Positions 39,793-53,346 of a DNA stretch of 64,000 nt are shown here, in pieces. Numbering within the stretch: the first letter of the stretch is position 1; each line of letters opens with the position of its first letter. The stretch is from Actinomyces qiguomingii (GTDB lineage Bacteria; Actinomycetota; Actinomycetes; Actinomycetales; Actinomycetaceae): assembly GCF_004102025.1 (NCBI RefSeq), contig NZ_CP025228.1, forward strand, positions 3,782,001 through 3,846,000, given 5' to 3'. The notes beneath the pieces are model-generated. The model saw only the letters and a program-made list of their open reading frames with translations, did not search any database and was not told the DNA's origin. Both the position numbers and the translations under genes were made by a program.

Positions 39793-40815
39793 TCAGCGGG
39801 CGGGCGGGGCGGTGGAGGCGCGCACAACCAGTTCGGTGGGGATGACGATGCGCCGCGTCCCATCCTGCACCCCGTTGGCGACCTGCTCCAGCACCAGGTT
39901 GACCATCTCCACCCCGGCGCGGCGGAAGTCCTGGCGGACCGTGGTCAGCGGTGGGAAGCAGTACTCGGCCAAGGCCAGCCCGTCGAAGCCGACCACGGAC
40001 ACGTCCGCGGGCACGCGTCGTCCCTCCTCATGCAGGGCGCGGACCAACCCGATGGCCACCTCGTCATTGGCGCACAAGACCGCGGTAACCTCCGGATCGG
40101 CGGCCAGCGACCGTCCGGCGGCGTAGCCCGCGACGGCGTCCCAGTCGCCCGGCACGGCCTCGGGCACCTCCCGCCCGGCCTCCTGCAGACAGGCCGCCCA
40201 GGCGGCGGAGCGGATCAGTGCGGACTGGGAATCGGCCGGACCGGTGATGTGGTGGACCGTGCGATGCCCTAACTCAAGCAGATGCCCCACTGCGGCACGT
40301 ACACCCCCGACCTGGTCGGCCGATGCCGACGGGTAGTAGCCCACGAGGGCCGAGTCGGACACGGCCACCGGCATCCCCGCGGGCAGCACCAGGTGCTCAC
40401 GCCCCGCCCGCCCCGCCTGGACCACGACCAGCCCATCCACCGCCTGCGCAGCCAAGCGGTGGACGGCCGCCCCCATGTCCTGCGACTGCGGCCGATCCAC
40501 CTGCACCATCGAGACCGTATAGCCGGCATCCCACGCGGCCTGCAGCACCCCATCGGTGGTCTGCGCCTCTCCGGTGCGCAGGATCTGTTGAGTGAGCACG
40601 CCGATGGCCTTGAAACTGCCGCTGCGCAAGGCCTGGGCGGCGCGGTTGGGGGCGTAGCCGAGCTGCTGCATGGCGTGCAGCACCTTGTCCCGGGTGGCCG
40701 GGCGCACGTTGGTCGCGCCGGCAGAAACGCGGGAGACCGTCTGCGAGGACACGCCGGCCAATCGGGCGACGTCGGCGACCGACGGCGCACCCCTGCCACG
40801 TCGCGTCCCGTCCAC
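39793..40815 (-). CDS. LacI-family transcriptional regulator of the lacZ locus
   Basis: I start at GTG 40815, which places the helix-turn-helix SVADVARLAGVSSQTVSRVS at about residue 11 as in other LacI proteins. The length is 340 residues. The hinge YAPNRAAQALRSGSFKAIGV and sugar-binding domain (DPEVTAVLCANDEVAIGLVR, VSVVGFDGLALAEYCFPPLT) are intact. It is divergent to a LacZ-type GH2 gene with two palindromes between them, so it is probably its repressor, with a galactoside as inducer. Confidence 0.92.
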   Translation of the reverse strand: MDGTRRGRGAPSVADVARLAGVSSQTVSRVSAGATNVRPATRDKVLHAMQQLGYAPNRAAQALRSGSFKAIGVLTQQILRTGEAQTTDGVLQAAWDAGYTVSMVQVDRPQSQDMGAAVHRLAAQAVDGLVVVQAGRAGREHLVLPAGMPVAVSDSALVGYYPSASADQVGGVRAAVGHLLELGHRTVHHITGPADSQSALIRSAAWAACLQEAGREVPEAVPGDWDAVAGYAAGRSLAADPEVTAVLCANDEVAIGLVRALHEEGRRVPADVSVVGFDGLALAEYCFPPLTTVRQDFRRAGVEMVNLVLEQVANGVQDGTRRIVIPTELVVRASTAPPAR

Positions 40816-40874
40816 CTTCGCGAGCCTAGCAGCCCGTCCGCGCGGCAACGGGAGGGATCCCCAACCCCAGTTCA

Positions 40875-40890
40875 ATGATAACGTCATCAT
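40875..40890. promoter_or_regulatory. LacI-type operator 1
   Basis: ATGATAACGTCATCAT is an imperfect palindrome centred on ACGT, 60 bases from the regulator start. Its core AACGT and flanks recur exactly 100 bases away at 40975. Confidence 0.65.
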
Positions 40891-40934
40891 CATAGGTATG
40901 CCTCCTCATGCATGAACTCGACATATCGCACTAA

Positions 40935-44404
<3,470 letters not shown>

Positions 44405-44405
<1 letters not shown>

Positions 44406-45844
44406 TGAACGACAAGAAGTACCTCAAGTGGTACAACAAGGTCGGTTACGGCTCCGGTGATGTGGCCGGGAACGTGGTGTACGCGCTCCTGTCCACCTTC
44501 GTCATGATCTATCTGACCGACACCGCCGGCTTGAACCCCGGTGTGATCGGCACACTGATGATGCTGTCGAAGTTCTTCGATGGGTTCTCTGACATCCTCT
44601 TCGGCACCCTGCTGGACCGCACCCGCACCCGCATGGGTAAGGCCCGACCCTGGATGCTGTGGGCCTTCGTCGGCTGTGCGCTGATGATCATCGCCGTCTT
44701 CGCCATCCCGCCCAGCCTGGGAGCAACCGCCAAGTACGCCTGGTTCTTCATCGCCTACACGCTGTTGAACTCGGTGTTCTACACGGCCAATAACATCGCC
44801 TACTCCTCGCTGACGGCCCTGATCACCAAGAACAGCGCCGAGCGGGTGCAGATGGGATCGATCCGCTTCATGTTCGCCTTCGGCACGAGCCTGCTGATCC
44901 AGACCTTCACGGTCAAGGGTGTGGAGCTGCTGGGTGGAGGCGCCGAGGGTTGGCGCGCCATTGCCATCATCTACGCGCTCATCGGCTTGGCGGTGAACAC
45001 GCTGTCGGTGCTGTCCGTGCGCGAGCTGTCCCCCGAGGAGCTTGCCGACCGCTCCGATATGTCCGCTGAGGACGCCCAGCGCGCCGCGGCCGCTGACGCC
45101 GGTGGGGCCGATGCGGGCAAGCTTCCGTTCAAGGAGTCCATGCAGCTGCTGCTGGCCAACAGGTACTACCTGATCATCCTGGTGGTCTTCCTGCTGACTC
45201 AGATCTTCACCGCCACGCTGAACATGGGCATCTACTTCATGACCTACATCCTGGGTGACGCGAACCTGCTGGGCGTGTTCGCCTGGGCGATCAACATCCC
45301 GCTGATCGCCGGCCTGCTAGCCACCCCGTGGGTGGTCTCCCGGGTGGGCGGCATGTACCGGGTGAACATAGTCGGCTACATAGTTGCCGTCGCCGGCAGG
45401 CTCGGGGTGGTGGCCGCGGCCTACGCGGGCAGTCTGCCGCTGATGCTGGTGTTCTCCGGGATCGCCTCCATCGGCATGAGCCCGCTGCAGGGGACCGTCA
45501 ACGCGCTAATCGCGGAGGCCTCCGAGAACACCTTCCTGCGCTCGGGCAAGCGGATCGACGGGCTGATGTTCTCCTGCACGTCGCTGGGCGTGAAGATCGG
45601 CGGTGGCCTGGGCACGGCGCTGGCGGGCTGGCTGCTGGCCATGAGCGGCTACATCGCCAATGCGCCGGTGCAGCCGGAGTCGGCCATTGCCATGCTCTAC
45701 TTCATGTATCTGTGGATCCCGGCGATTGTCAACGGCGTCATCCTGTTCCTGCTCTCTCGCCTGGACGTGGAGCGAGCCAATACGCGCTTGCGGGAGAGCC
45801 ATGGCGTCCAGGCACCGGCCGCGGCGGAGCCGGCGGAGGGCTGA
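44405..45844 (+). CDS. GPH-family sugar:cation symporter
   Basis: The 479-residue, 12-helix carrier shows the glycoside-pentoside-hexuronide family motifs: N-terminal YGSGDVAGNVVYALLSTFVM, DGFSDILFGTLLDRTRTRMG followed by KARPWMLW, and ANNIAYSSLTALITKNSAER. It is translated directly after lacZ. It probably imports the galactoside that LacZ cleaves. Confidence 0.92.
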
Positions 45845-45958
45845 TCGCGCCCGACGCTGCCGATGTACTACTCGGTCTGCGATTAGTGCACAAGCCCACG
45901 GTGCGAACACACGGCGCGCCTCACCACGATCTCGCATCGAGACCATAACATTCGCATC

Positions 45959-46693
45959 GTGATCGTCCTGGCGCTCTCGCAGCAGCAAGAACTCGAGCTT
46001 CGCTTCCGATCCGCGACAACGCGGGATTTACTGGCCAACGGAGTGCGCGTGGCGCGCAATGGCGGCCTGGCGGAGGCCAATCGCGACTCCGTTACTACCA
46101 GCCTCGCCGTCGGCCTCGGCCACCTGTACCAGCTCGCCCTGGGTCTGCGCGCCCTGAGCCTGAGTGGCAAATGGACCGACCGGGACGGCGTCGCCAGCGG
46201 CGCCTACCCCGATCTGATGTCGATGCACGACGCCGTCTTCGACTTCCTCAGTATGTCTTCACCGGACCCCGGGCAGGAGGCCGGCCGCTGGCTCAGCCGC
46301 ATCAACACCGACCCGGTTGTGCCCCGGCTGGTCACCGCCCTGGGCGCCTACTGGGATGGTGCCGCCGCAGGGCCCGCCGAGGCCCGCGGCTCCGGGTTGG
46401 CGTGGAGCGAAGTAGCCAACGCCGTGGAACCGGATCCGCTGGAGTACGAGTTGAACATCCTGGGTGGCCCCAACGGCGAACCCGCCGAGTACCTGGCGTG
46501 GCGGCGTTCGGTGCACACCTCCAGGGGCGCATTCAAGGACGGCTGCGGCGAGCGCCTGGCCGCCACGGTGGAGACCATCTGGTTCACCCTGGGAGCCTGC
46601 AGCCGGGACGGCGCCTTCGGACATCCCGGGGAAGTCTTTGCCGCCGAGATCCTGCCCGCCGCCTCCCCCCGACGGGCACCTGCGGCCGCCTGA
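45959..46693 (+). CDS. Hypothetical protein
   Basis: The 244-residue, mostly helical product begins (GTG) MIVLALSQQQELELRFRSAT and includes SVTTSLAVGLGHLYQLALGL, LMSMHDAVFDFLSMSSPDPG and ILGGPNGEPAEYLAWRRSVH. There is no signal peptide or clear membrane span. I do not recognise the family. Codon use fits its neighbours, so it is probably a real gene. Confidence 0.6.
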   Translation: MIVLALSQQQELELRFRSATTRDLLANGVRVARNGGLAEANRDSVTTSLAVGLGHLYQLALGLRALSLSGKWTDRDGVASGAYPDLMSMHDAVFDFLSMSSPDPGQEAGRWLSRINTDPVVPRLVTALGAYWDGAAAGPAEARGSGLAWSEVANAVEPDPLEYELNILGGPNGEPAEYLAWRRSVHTSRGAFKDGCGERLAATVETIWFTLGACSRDGAFGHPGEVFAAEILPAASPRRAPAAA

Positions 46694-46765
46694 GGCAGGC
46701 GAGGCACGCGGCCAATACGCCCCGCGAAGCGCCCAACACCAACTGCCGTACGCCTTTCCCCTTTT

Positions 46766-46790
46766 TATGAGAACCATTCTCTCATATACT
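46766..46790 (+). promoter_or_regulatory. Fur/Zur-like palindrome overlapping the aldolase promoter
   Basis: TATGAGA, seven bases and TCTCATA (46766-46786) form a perfect inverted repeat, with GAGAA-CCA-TTCTC nested inside. A TATACT -10-like box follows at 46785-46790, so a bound repressor would cover the promoter. The core resembles Zur/Fur boxes, recalled as TGAAAATGATTTTCA. Confidence 0.5.
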
Positions 46791-46872
46791 GGATTGTGTC
46801 CGAGTTGGCACAGCCGCCAACGCCGCGACAACGTCGTCCCGAGCACCCGCACAATCCCGCCAGGAGGCACAC

Positions 46873-47781
46873 ATGCCCACCCATTCGCACCCTGATCGCC
46901 GGTCCCAGATGGAACGGATCCGGCACGGCTCCGGCTTCATCGCCGCCCTAGACCAGTCCGGCGGCTCCACCCCGCGCGCCCTGAAGGCCTACGGCATCCA
47001 GGCCGATGCCTGGAGCAGTGAGGAGGAGATGTTCGACCTCGTACACACCATGCGCACCCGCGTTATGACCAGCCCCGCCTTCAACTCCGAGCGGATCCTG
47101 GCGGCCATCCTGTTCGAACGCACCCTGGACTCCGAGGTGGACGGTCGCCCCACCGCCGAATACCTGTGGGACGTCAAGGGCATCGTCCCCTTCCTGAAGG
47201 TGGACCGGGGCCTGGAGACGGAATCCCACGGCGCCCGTCTTATGAAGCCGATCCCGGACCTGGAGGGCACCCTGGCCAAGGCCGCGGATAAGCACGTCTT
47301 GGGCACCAAGATGCGTTCGGTCATTCTGCACGCCGACACCCAGGGCGTGGCCGCCGTAGTCGACCAACAGTTCGAGATCGCCAACCAGATCCTCGACGCC
47401 GGACTCACCCCCATCATCGAGCCGGAGGTGGATATCAACGCCCCGGACAAGACCGGCATCGAGCTGCTCCTGCTAGCCTCACTCAGCGCTCATCTGGACG
47501 AATTGCGTGAAGGCCGGGATGTGGTGCTGAAGCTGACCATCCCCTCGGTCACGGACTTCTACCACGGGATCATGGGTCACCCGCGCGTGGCCCGAGTGGC
47601 CGCACTTTCCGGCGGATACACGCGCGCCGAGGCCGTCCGCCGCTTGGCCCGTAACCGCGGCCTGATCGCCAGCTTCTCCCGCGCCCTGCTGGAGGGGCTG
47701 GACGCCTCCCAGACGCAGGCGGAGTTCGACTCCGCCCTGGAGGCCTCGATCGCAGAGGTCTACCGGGCCTCAACCACCTGA
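46873..47781 (+). CDS. fda: Fructose-bisphosphate aldolase, class I
   Basis: The 302-residue metal-independent aldolase has GFIAALDQSGGSTPRALKAY at the N-terminus, WDVKGIVPFLKVDRGLETES and PIIEPEVDINAPDK. The Schiff-base lysine is in VVLKLTIPS. The length matches the short class I fructose-1,6-bisphosphate aldolases. It is preceded by a palindrome that may respond to a metal, and class I enzymes do not need zinc. It has no operon partner. Confidence 0.93.
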   Translation: MPTHSHPDRRSQMERIRHGSGFIAALDQSGGSTPRALKAYGIQADAWSSEEEMFDLVHTMRTRVMTSPAFNSERILAAILFERTLDSEVDGRPTAEYLWDVKGIVPFLKVDRGLETESHGARLMKPIPDLEGTLAKAADKHVLGTKMRSVILHADTQGVAAVVDQQFEIANQILDAGLTPIIEPEVDINAPDKTGIELLLLASLSAHLDELREGRDVVLKLTIPSVTDFYHGIMGHPRVARVAALSGGYTRAEAVRRLARNRGLIASFSRALLEGLDASQTQAEFDSALEASIAEVYRASTT

Positions 47782-47807
47782 GCGCAGCCGCATGGAATGC
47801 TGGGCCG

Positions 47808-48782
47808 GTGAGCACCCGACCCGTCTTCCGCAAGCACGACGACCTTCCCGGCGCCACCCGCCTGGAGGCGCAGGGGCTGGCCTGGCTCGCCCAGGCCATG
47901 GCCGACGGCGGCGCGTACGTGGTTCCCGCGCGCGCCGGCGACGGTTGGCTGGAGGAGCCGCGGCTCAGCGATTCCCATGTGACGCCGACGGCGGCCGAGG
48001 GCTTCGGGCGGGCGCTGGCCGTCACTCACGCCGCCGGGGCGCCGGCCTTCGGGTGCGCCCCGCCCGGCTGGGACGGGCGCACCCAGATGGGGCGCAGCAA
48101 CATCCGCCTGCGCCCACACGCGGTCGAATCCGGTACCCCGCGCCGCTGGGGCGAGTTCTACGCCGCTGACCGCATCGCCCCCTACATCCGCCCGGGACGG
48201 GATGCGGGCACGCTTTCCGCCGCCGACGCTGCCATCCTGGAGCGGGTCTGCGAGCGCCTGGCCGACGGCGACTTCGACTCCGAGCAGCCCGAGCTCACCC
48301 GCCGCGCCGCCGCCGAGCGGGGCGCCGCTGTCGCCGTCGCCCGCACGCACGGGGACCTGTGGACCGGCAATGTCCTGTGGGTACCGACGGCGGAGGTGGC
48401 CGATTGGGCGCCGCCCGCCGCCGGGCGTGGGCCGCAGCGAGACGGCGCCGAACACGGGCGCGCCACACCCCGGGAAGTCACGGCGGACCCGCGCGCCTAC
48501 CGCGGGCGTCACAGCGACGCCGGCGCCGGCGGGGTCGTCGGCGTGCTCATCGACCCGCTCGCCCAGGGCGCGCATGCGGAGACGGACCTGGCGGCGCTAG
48601 GCGTGTTCGGCCAGCCGTATTTGGAGCGGATCGTGGCCGGATACAACGAGGCCTCCCCGCTGGCGGACGGCTGGCGCGAGCGCGTGGGACTGCACCAGCT
48701 GCACCTGCTAATGATTCACGTGTTCCTATTCGGGGGCGGCTACGGACCCCAGGCGGTGGCGGTGGCCCGCCGCTACGCCTAA
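47808..48782 (+). CDS. Fructosamine kinase family protein
   Basis: The 324-residue protein has the APH/FN3K kinase fold: TRLEAQGLAWLAQAMADGGA, the catalytic loop THGDLWTGNVLW and the metal site VLIDPLAQGAHAETDLAALG. A Gly/Arg-rich insert of about 45 residues between these motifs (from about TAEVADWAPPAAGRGPQRDG) is unusual. The family phosphorylates ketosamines for deglycation of proteins. The gene starts with GTG 26 bases after fda. Confidence 0.85.
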   Translation: MSTRPVFRKHDDLPGATRLEAQGLAWLAQAMADGGAYVVPARAGDGWLEEPRLSDSHVTPTAAEGFGRALAVTHAAGAPAFGCAPPGWDGRTQMGRSNIRLRPHAVESGTPRRWGEFYAADRIAPYIRPGRDAGTLSAADAAILERVCERLADGDFDSEQPELTRRAAAERGAAVAVARTHGDLWTGNVLWVPTAEVADWAPPAAGRGPQRDGAEHGRATPREVTADPRAYRGRHSDAGAGGVVGVLIDPLAQGAHAETDLAALGVFGQPYLERIVAGYNEASPLADGWRERVGLHQLHLLMIHVFLFGGGYGPQAVAVARRYA

Positions 48783-48946
48783 TCCCGGCGCCGGCGCAAG
48801 CGGCGGCCCGCAGTCACCACCACTCTGGCGCCCCGCCGCAGGCGCGTGAGCGCCGTCGGCCGCCACGGTCGGCCCTCACGGCGCACAGCGGCGGGGTGTC
48901 CAGGCGGCGGGGCGTCCGCGGTGGCGAGCCGCCAGCTGCTCATCCC

Positions 48947-49819
48947 CTACAGGTTCACCTGGCGGGAGATGATGCCGGCCTTGGCGCGGCGCGCCTCGGC
49001 GTCAAGCGGAGCGTCGTCGGCGAGGGCGGCCTCAAGCCGCTGCGCCATGGCCTGCATGGGGGCGGTCAGTTCCTCCGCCTCGGTGCCGGGCACGAGCTCC
49101 CACACGGGGATGGCCAAGCCGCAGGCGCGGAAGGCGCCGAGGAAACGGGCGCCCTCCTCCAGGTCGGACTCGCGGGCGGCGTGGATGCGCGCAAAGGCGT
49201 TGAAGAAGGCGTCCTCGTCCTCGCCGCGCACCCAGCGGACGAACTCCTTGCCGTTCATGCGGCACCAGTAGGCGTGCTCGACGCCGGGAACCGGCACGGT
49301 GGGGGCGATCCCCTCCTTGGCGTCCTCCACGATTCGAAGCGCCTCGGGCTCGGCGGCCTGCTCGGCGGTGAGCCAGAAGTCGAAGGACTCGCGTACATCG
49401 ATGCTGGCGGTGAAGTCGGGGTCGAGGATGTCCTGGAGGCGCTCTCCCGGCTCGGGCAGGCCGCTGGGCGCCAGGCCGGTGCCGGGCTCAAGGTCGAGGG
49501 CCTCCAGCAGGGCGGCGGCCACATCGCGACTGGCGTCCCCGGAGCGGACCGTGGTCTGCATGGCCACGAGCACCTCGCCGTCGGCACGCTTAAGGGAGCG
49601 GGCCAGCTCGGGCAGGAGGGTGACCAGCTGGACCTCCTGGCCACCGTGGTCGGCATCCAGGCGGACCGTGATGGAGGCGGCGGGGATGATCTGCATCATC
49701 GCCACCAGGTCCGGCTCGGCGGCCAGCCCGGCGAAGGGACGGGCCACGAAGGGGATCTGCTGCTTCTTGGCAGCCTTGCGGTCGCCGTCGCGACGCCGCT
49801 GGCGGTTCTTCTTCGACAT
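48947..49819 (-). CDS. DUF5926 family protein
   Basis: The start is the ATG at 49819, giving 290 residues beginning MSKKNRQRRRDGDRKAAKKQ, a basic tail. Then PFVARPFAGLAAEPDLVAMM, IIPAASITVRL, VLVAMQTTVRSGDASRDVAA and CRMNGKEFVRWVRGEDEDAF follow. This matches the actinobacterial DUF5926 family as I recall it. The biochemical role is unknown. It is predicted cytoplasmic. Confidence 0.85.
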   Translation of the reverse strand: MSKKNRQRRRDGDRKAAKKQQIPFVARPFAGLAAEPDLVAMMQIIPAASITVRLDADHGGQEVQLVTLLPELARSLKRADGEVLVAMQTTVRSGDASRDVAAALLEALDLEPGTGLAPSGLPEPGERLQDILDPDFTASIDVRESFDFWLTAEQAAEPEALRIVEDAKEGIAPTVPVPGVEHAYWCRMNGKEFVRWVRGEDEDAFFNAFARIHAARESDLEEGARFLGAFRACGLAIPVWELVPGTEAEELTAPMQAMAQRLEAALADDAPLDAEARRAKAGIISRQVNL

Positions 49820-49906
49820 GCGCGCCAGCCTACCGGCTACGTCCGACGGCGAGTGTTGCCGCGGCCGCAACGCCCGTCTCTGCGCCCTTGCGGCGTCGGC
49901 GCGGTC

Positions 49907-51601
49907 TCAGAAACGGGAGGAGGAGCCGGAGCCGGAGAAGCTGCCGCCTCCGAAACCGCTTGAGGAGCCGGATCCGCCGCCGGAGGAGGACCCGGATGAG
50001 GGGGAGGCGATATCGCTGTAACCGGTGACCAGGGCGTCGACGGGACGGAAGAACGACGGCACCGCGCCGGCGCCGGAGGAGCTCGCAGTCGGTGCGTGCA
50101 GATCGGAGCCGTACAGGCCCGAGGCGGACCCGCCCGACTCGCGCACAACCGAGTCGTACAGGCCCGGGGCGTGCAGGCCTACCGACTTGGAGTTGATGCG
50201 AATCGTGGTGGCCAGGTCGTAGTGGTGGCGCTCGCTGCGCGCCGAGGTGGACCACCAGCCCTGATAGTCGGCGCCCTCGCCGGTGAACTTGCCTTGCGCA
50301 TAGTCCTTCTCATAGCGGGCGAGCCGCTTGCGGCCCGTGCTGGAGGTGTCCGCCGCCAGCGCCCGCCGGGCCAGGTCGTCGCAACGGAATTGGACATCCC
50401 TGGCGATCATGTCGAGTTCATCGAGTGCCGCCGAGGGTGTCAGCATCTTTAATACGAGTTCCACCGTCATGGTAGCCAGCCGAGCACGCCGCTCTTGAAC
50501 CAGGGCACGGTCCGGCGCGACTTCGAAGTCCACATGGGCACGCTGCGTACTGAAGGCAACGGAGGCGCATAGCGCAGCGTAGGAGCCGAGATCCTCGTGC
50601 ACCGGCCCCTGCTCGTTCTCCCACACCTTCTCCCAGCCGGGACCAGAAGTCAGGAAGGTGGAGGCGGCCGTGACCATATCGCCGAGCCGTTCCAGTTCCT
50701 CTGCCCTGTCCTCCAGATCCGCAGCCCGCCGGAAACAATCTGCGGTGAACCACTGGGCACCGTACGGGGAGCCGAAGTCGCGAAACAGGCGCACCAACTG
50801 CGCATACCGCTCTTCGAACCAGGCAAAGCGGGCAAGCACCTGGGCACCGTGAACGTTATCGGCTGGGATGGTGCCAGCACGGATTTGCGTGGCGTCGTAG
50901 TCGGTGGTGACCTGGGTGAAGCGGCGGCGAGCCTCCTGGAAGCAATCGCGCGCCGCGTAGCGGTGCAGGAACATCCGCCCCAGCAAGGCGAGGGCGGCGG
51001 CGATGCTCAAGCACGTAACCACTGCCGCCGTCCGCGTGGAGGTGATGGGTCTGCCCAGCGACTCCGCGGTGCGGCGCGCCATGGCCTCCAGGCCCGCATC
51101 CCACCGCGACATGCGGAAGTCGTCCTTGGCGGCGTCCTGGATCTTCCCCTCGGTGTGCTTGCCGACCTTGACGTCCTCACCGAAGTAGCAGCCGACCCAG
51201 CGCCCCTGCGGGGACACCGCGAGAATCACCAACCCGTCGGCCCACACATCGGGGTCCGCGGTGGAGATCCACGACGGCTGCCGGTTCAGGGCGTAGTCCA
51301 GGACGGCGTCATTGAAGACGGTGTCGTTTTCGGAGTCGGGGTCGAAATCGTCCGTTGTGAGAATCGCCAAGCGAATATCCCGCCGGAAGCCGACGCGTTC
51401 CAGGGCGGAGTGGAGTTCGGCGTCGTCGAGCACCCCGGCCTCATCATGGATCTCCACCACGGGGGCATGCGTGGCGCCAACAGGCGCCATGGCGATCAGG
51501 GGCACAACGGCACCGAGGAAGACAAAGAGCAGTATCTTGGCGGCCAGCGACGCCACTGCACGCAGACCGCCCCAGCGGACAATCAGATCGGACACGGGCA
51601 C
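49907..51601 (-). CDS. DUF5129 family membrane protein, copy 1
   Basis: The 564-residue protein has an N-terminal helix (about residues 17-40) and an external TPM-like domain with THAPVVEIHDEAGVLDDAEL, LDYALNRQPSWISTADPDVW and DGLVILAVSPQGRWVGCYFG. A second helix follows (about TAAVVTCLSIAAALALLGRM), then a long helical cytoplasmic region and a Gly/Ser-rich tail ending GSGSSSRF. The family occurs in actinobacteria and its function is unknown. It follows its paralogue by 35 bases. Confidence 0.82.
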   Translation of the reverse strand: MPVSDLIVRWGGLRAVASLAAKILLFVFLGAVVPLIAMAPVGATHAPVVEIHDEAGVLDDAELHSALERVGFRRDIRLAILTTDDFDPDSENDTVFNDAVLDYALNRQPSWISTADPDVWADGLVILAVSPQGRWVGCYFGEDVKVGKHTEGKIQDAAKDDFRMSRWDAGLEAMARRTAESLGRPITSTRTAAVVTCLSIAAALALLGRMFLHRYAARDCFQEARRRFTQVTTDYDATQIRAGTIPADNVHGAQVLARFAWFEERYAQLVRLFRDFGSPYGAQWFTADCFRRAADLEDRAEELERLGDMVTAASTFLTSGPGWEKVWENEQGPVHEDLGSYAALCASVAFSTQRAHVDFEVAPDRALVQERRARLATMTVELVLKMLTPSAALDELDMIARDVQFRCDDLARRALAADTSSTGRKRLARYEKDYAQGKFTGEGADYQGWWSTSARSERHHYDLATTIRINSKSVGLHAPGLYDSVVRESGGSASGLYGSDLHAPTASSSGAGAVPSFFRPVDALVTGYSDIASPSSGSSSGGGSGSSSGFGGGSFSGSGSSSRF

Positions 51602-51636
51602 CTCCGGTTTTGCTTATCGCGCATTACTTGTCTCGC

Positions 51637-53280
51637 TCAGAAGCGGGAGGAGGAGCCGGATCCGTGGAAGCTGCCACCGCCGAGACCGCCGCCGAAGTGA
51701 CCACCACCGCCGCCGAAGTGGCTGGATGAGCCGGAACCGGAGAAGCCACTGGAGGAGGAGGATGACGGCGTGTAAGTGGCCGCCTTGCTGTAACCGGTGA
51801 CAAGCTTGGCGACCGGACGTGAGAACTCTGGCACCGGGCCGGAGGCGGAAAGGCCCGGGGCGTGCAGGCCCGGCGACTTGGAGTTGATGCGAATTGTGGT
51901 GGCGGGGTTGTAGTGCACTCGCCCACTGCGGGCGCTCCACCAGCCCTGGTAGTCAACGTTGCGGTAGGCGCCCGAACGCCGTTCGTATTCGTAGCGGCTC
52001 AGCCGATCCTGACCCAGACGAGAGGTGTCAGCCGCGAGCGCCCGCCAGGCCAGGTCATCGCAGCGACGGCGCGCTTCCTTGGCGATCGTGTCGAGCGCGT
52101 CCAGGGCCGCCGCCGGAGTAAGCACATACTGCGCCAACTCCACCGTCATGGCAGCCAGTCGATCGCTGCAATCGCGGATCCAGGCGCGATCCGGTCCGAT
52201 ATCGAAGCTGATCCGAGCCCGCTGCGTGCTGACAACTACGGAGTCGCACAGCGCAGCGTAGGAGGCGAGGTCCTCGTGCACCGGGCCCTGCTCGTTCTCC
52301 CACACCTTCTCCCAACCGGGGCCGAGGGTGAGGAAGGTGGAGGCGGCGGCGATAACGTCGTCGACCCGGTCGAGTTCTGCGGCGCTGGTCTCCAACGCCT
52401 GGGCGCGCCTACGGCGGCTACCCGCGAACCACTGGGCGCCACGTGGGGAGCCGAAGTCGCGGAACAGGCGTGCGAGTCTGGCGTAGCGCTCCTCGAACCA
52501 GACGAAGCGGGCGAGCACCTGGGCGCCGTGGGCGTCGTCACCCGAGATGGCGCCGGCGCGGAGCTGGGTGGCGTCGTAGTCGTTGGTGATCTGGGTGAAG
52601 TGGTGCCGGGCCTGCTTGTAGGCGTCGCGCATCTTGTGTCGGGACCAGAACATCCAGGCCAGCACAGAGATGGCGGCGGCAATGCTCAGGAATGTCGCGA
52701 ATATCGCGAGCTCCGTGGACGCGATGGGTCTGCCGAGCGAGTCGGCGGTGCGGCGCGCCATGGCCTCCAGGCCCGCATCCCACCGCGACATGCGGAAGTC
52801 GCCCTTGGCGGCGTCCTGGATGCCCTCCTCGGCGGCCAGACCGACCTTGACGTCCTCGCCGAAGTAGCAGCCGACCCAGCGCCCCTGCGGGGACACCGCG
52901 AGAATAACCAACCCGTCGGCCCACACATCGGGGTCCGCGGTGGAGATCCACGACGGCTGCCGGTTCAGGGCGTAGTCTAGGACGGCGTCATTGAAGACGG
53001 TGTCGGACTTGGCGTAGGGATCGACGTCATTCGTGGTGAAGACGGCCAGGCGGACGTCCCTCCGGAAGCCGACGCGTTCCAGGGCGGAGTGGAGTTCGGC
53101 GTCGTCGAGCACCCCGGCCTCATCATGGATCTCCACCACGGGGGTATGCGTGGCATTGAAGGGTGACAGGACGTACAGCGGCACGAACACACCAAGCACC
53201 ACCACGACCGAAAGCTTGATGGCGAGTGATACGACGGCGCGCAGGCCGCCCCAGCGGACAATCAGATCGGACACGGGCAC
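51637..53280 (-). CDS. DUF5129 family membrane protein, copy 2
   Basis: The 547-residue paralogue of the downstream gene has the same start (MPVSDLIVRWGGLRAV), the same TPM-like external domain and the same Gly/Ser-rich tail ending GSGSSSRF. The region from VVEIHDEAGVLDDAELHSAL to WVGCYFGEDVKVG is almost identical between the copies, while the later helical region has diverged. The two genes probably form one transcription unit. Confidence 0.82.
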   Translation of the reverse strand: MPVSDLIVRWGGLRAVVSLAIKLSVVVVLGVFVPLYVLSPFNATHTPVVEIHDEAGVLDDAELHSALERVGFRRDVRLAVFTTNDVDPYAKSDTVFNDAVLDYALNRQPSWISTADPDVWADGLVILAVSPQGRWVGCYFGEDVKVGLAAEEGIQDAAKGDFRMSRWDAGLEAMARRTADSLGRPIASTELAIFATFLSIAAAISVLAWMFWSRHKMRDAYKQARHHFTQITNDYDATQLRAGAISGDDAHGAQVLARFVWFEERYARLARLFRDFGSPRGAQWFAGSRRRRAQALETSAAELDRVDDVIAAASTFLTLGPGWEKVWENEQGPVHEDLASYAALCDSVVVSTQRARISFDIGPDRAWIRDCSDRLAAMTVELAQYVLTPAAALDALDTIAKEARRRCDDLAWRALAADTSRLGQDRLSRYEYERRSGAYRNVDYQGWWSARSGRVHYNPATTIRINSKSPGLHAPGLSASGPVPEFSRPVAKLVTGYSKAATYTPSSSSSSGFSGSGSSSHFGGGGGHFGGGLGGGSFHGSGSSSRF

Positions 53281-53346
53281 CTCCGGGGAGTACTTGACCC
53301 CACATTAATGACATGGGGGCAGTCGAACGATGGGGAGCGCTGCCCG

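Noticed and set aside
48359..49963. A 534-codon plus-strand frame across the fructosamine-kinase-like gene and the DUF5926 gene.
   Set aside because: It overlaps two well-supported genes in other frames and has Arg/Gly-rich composition.
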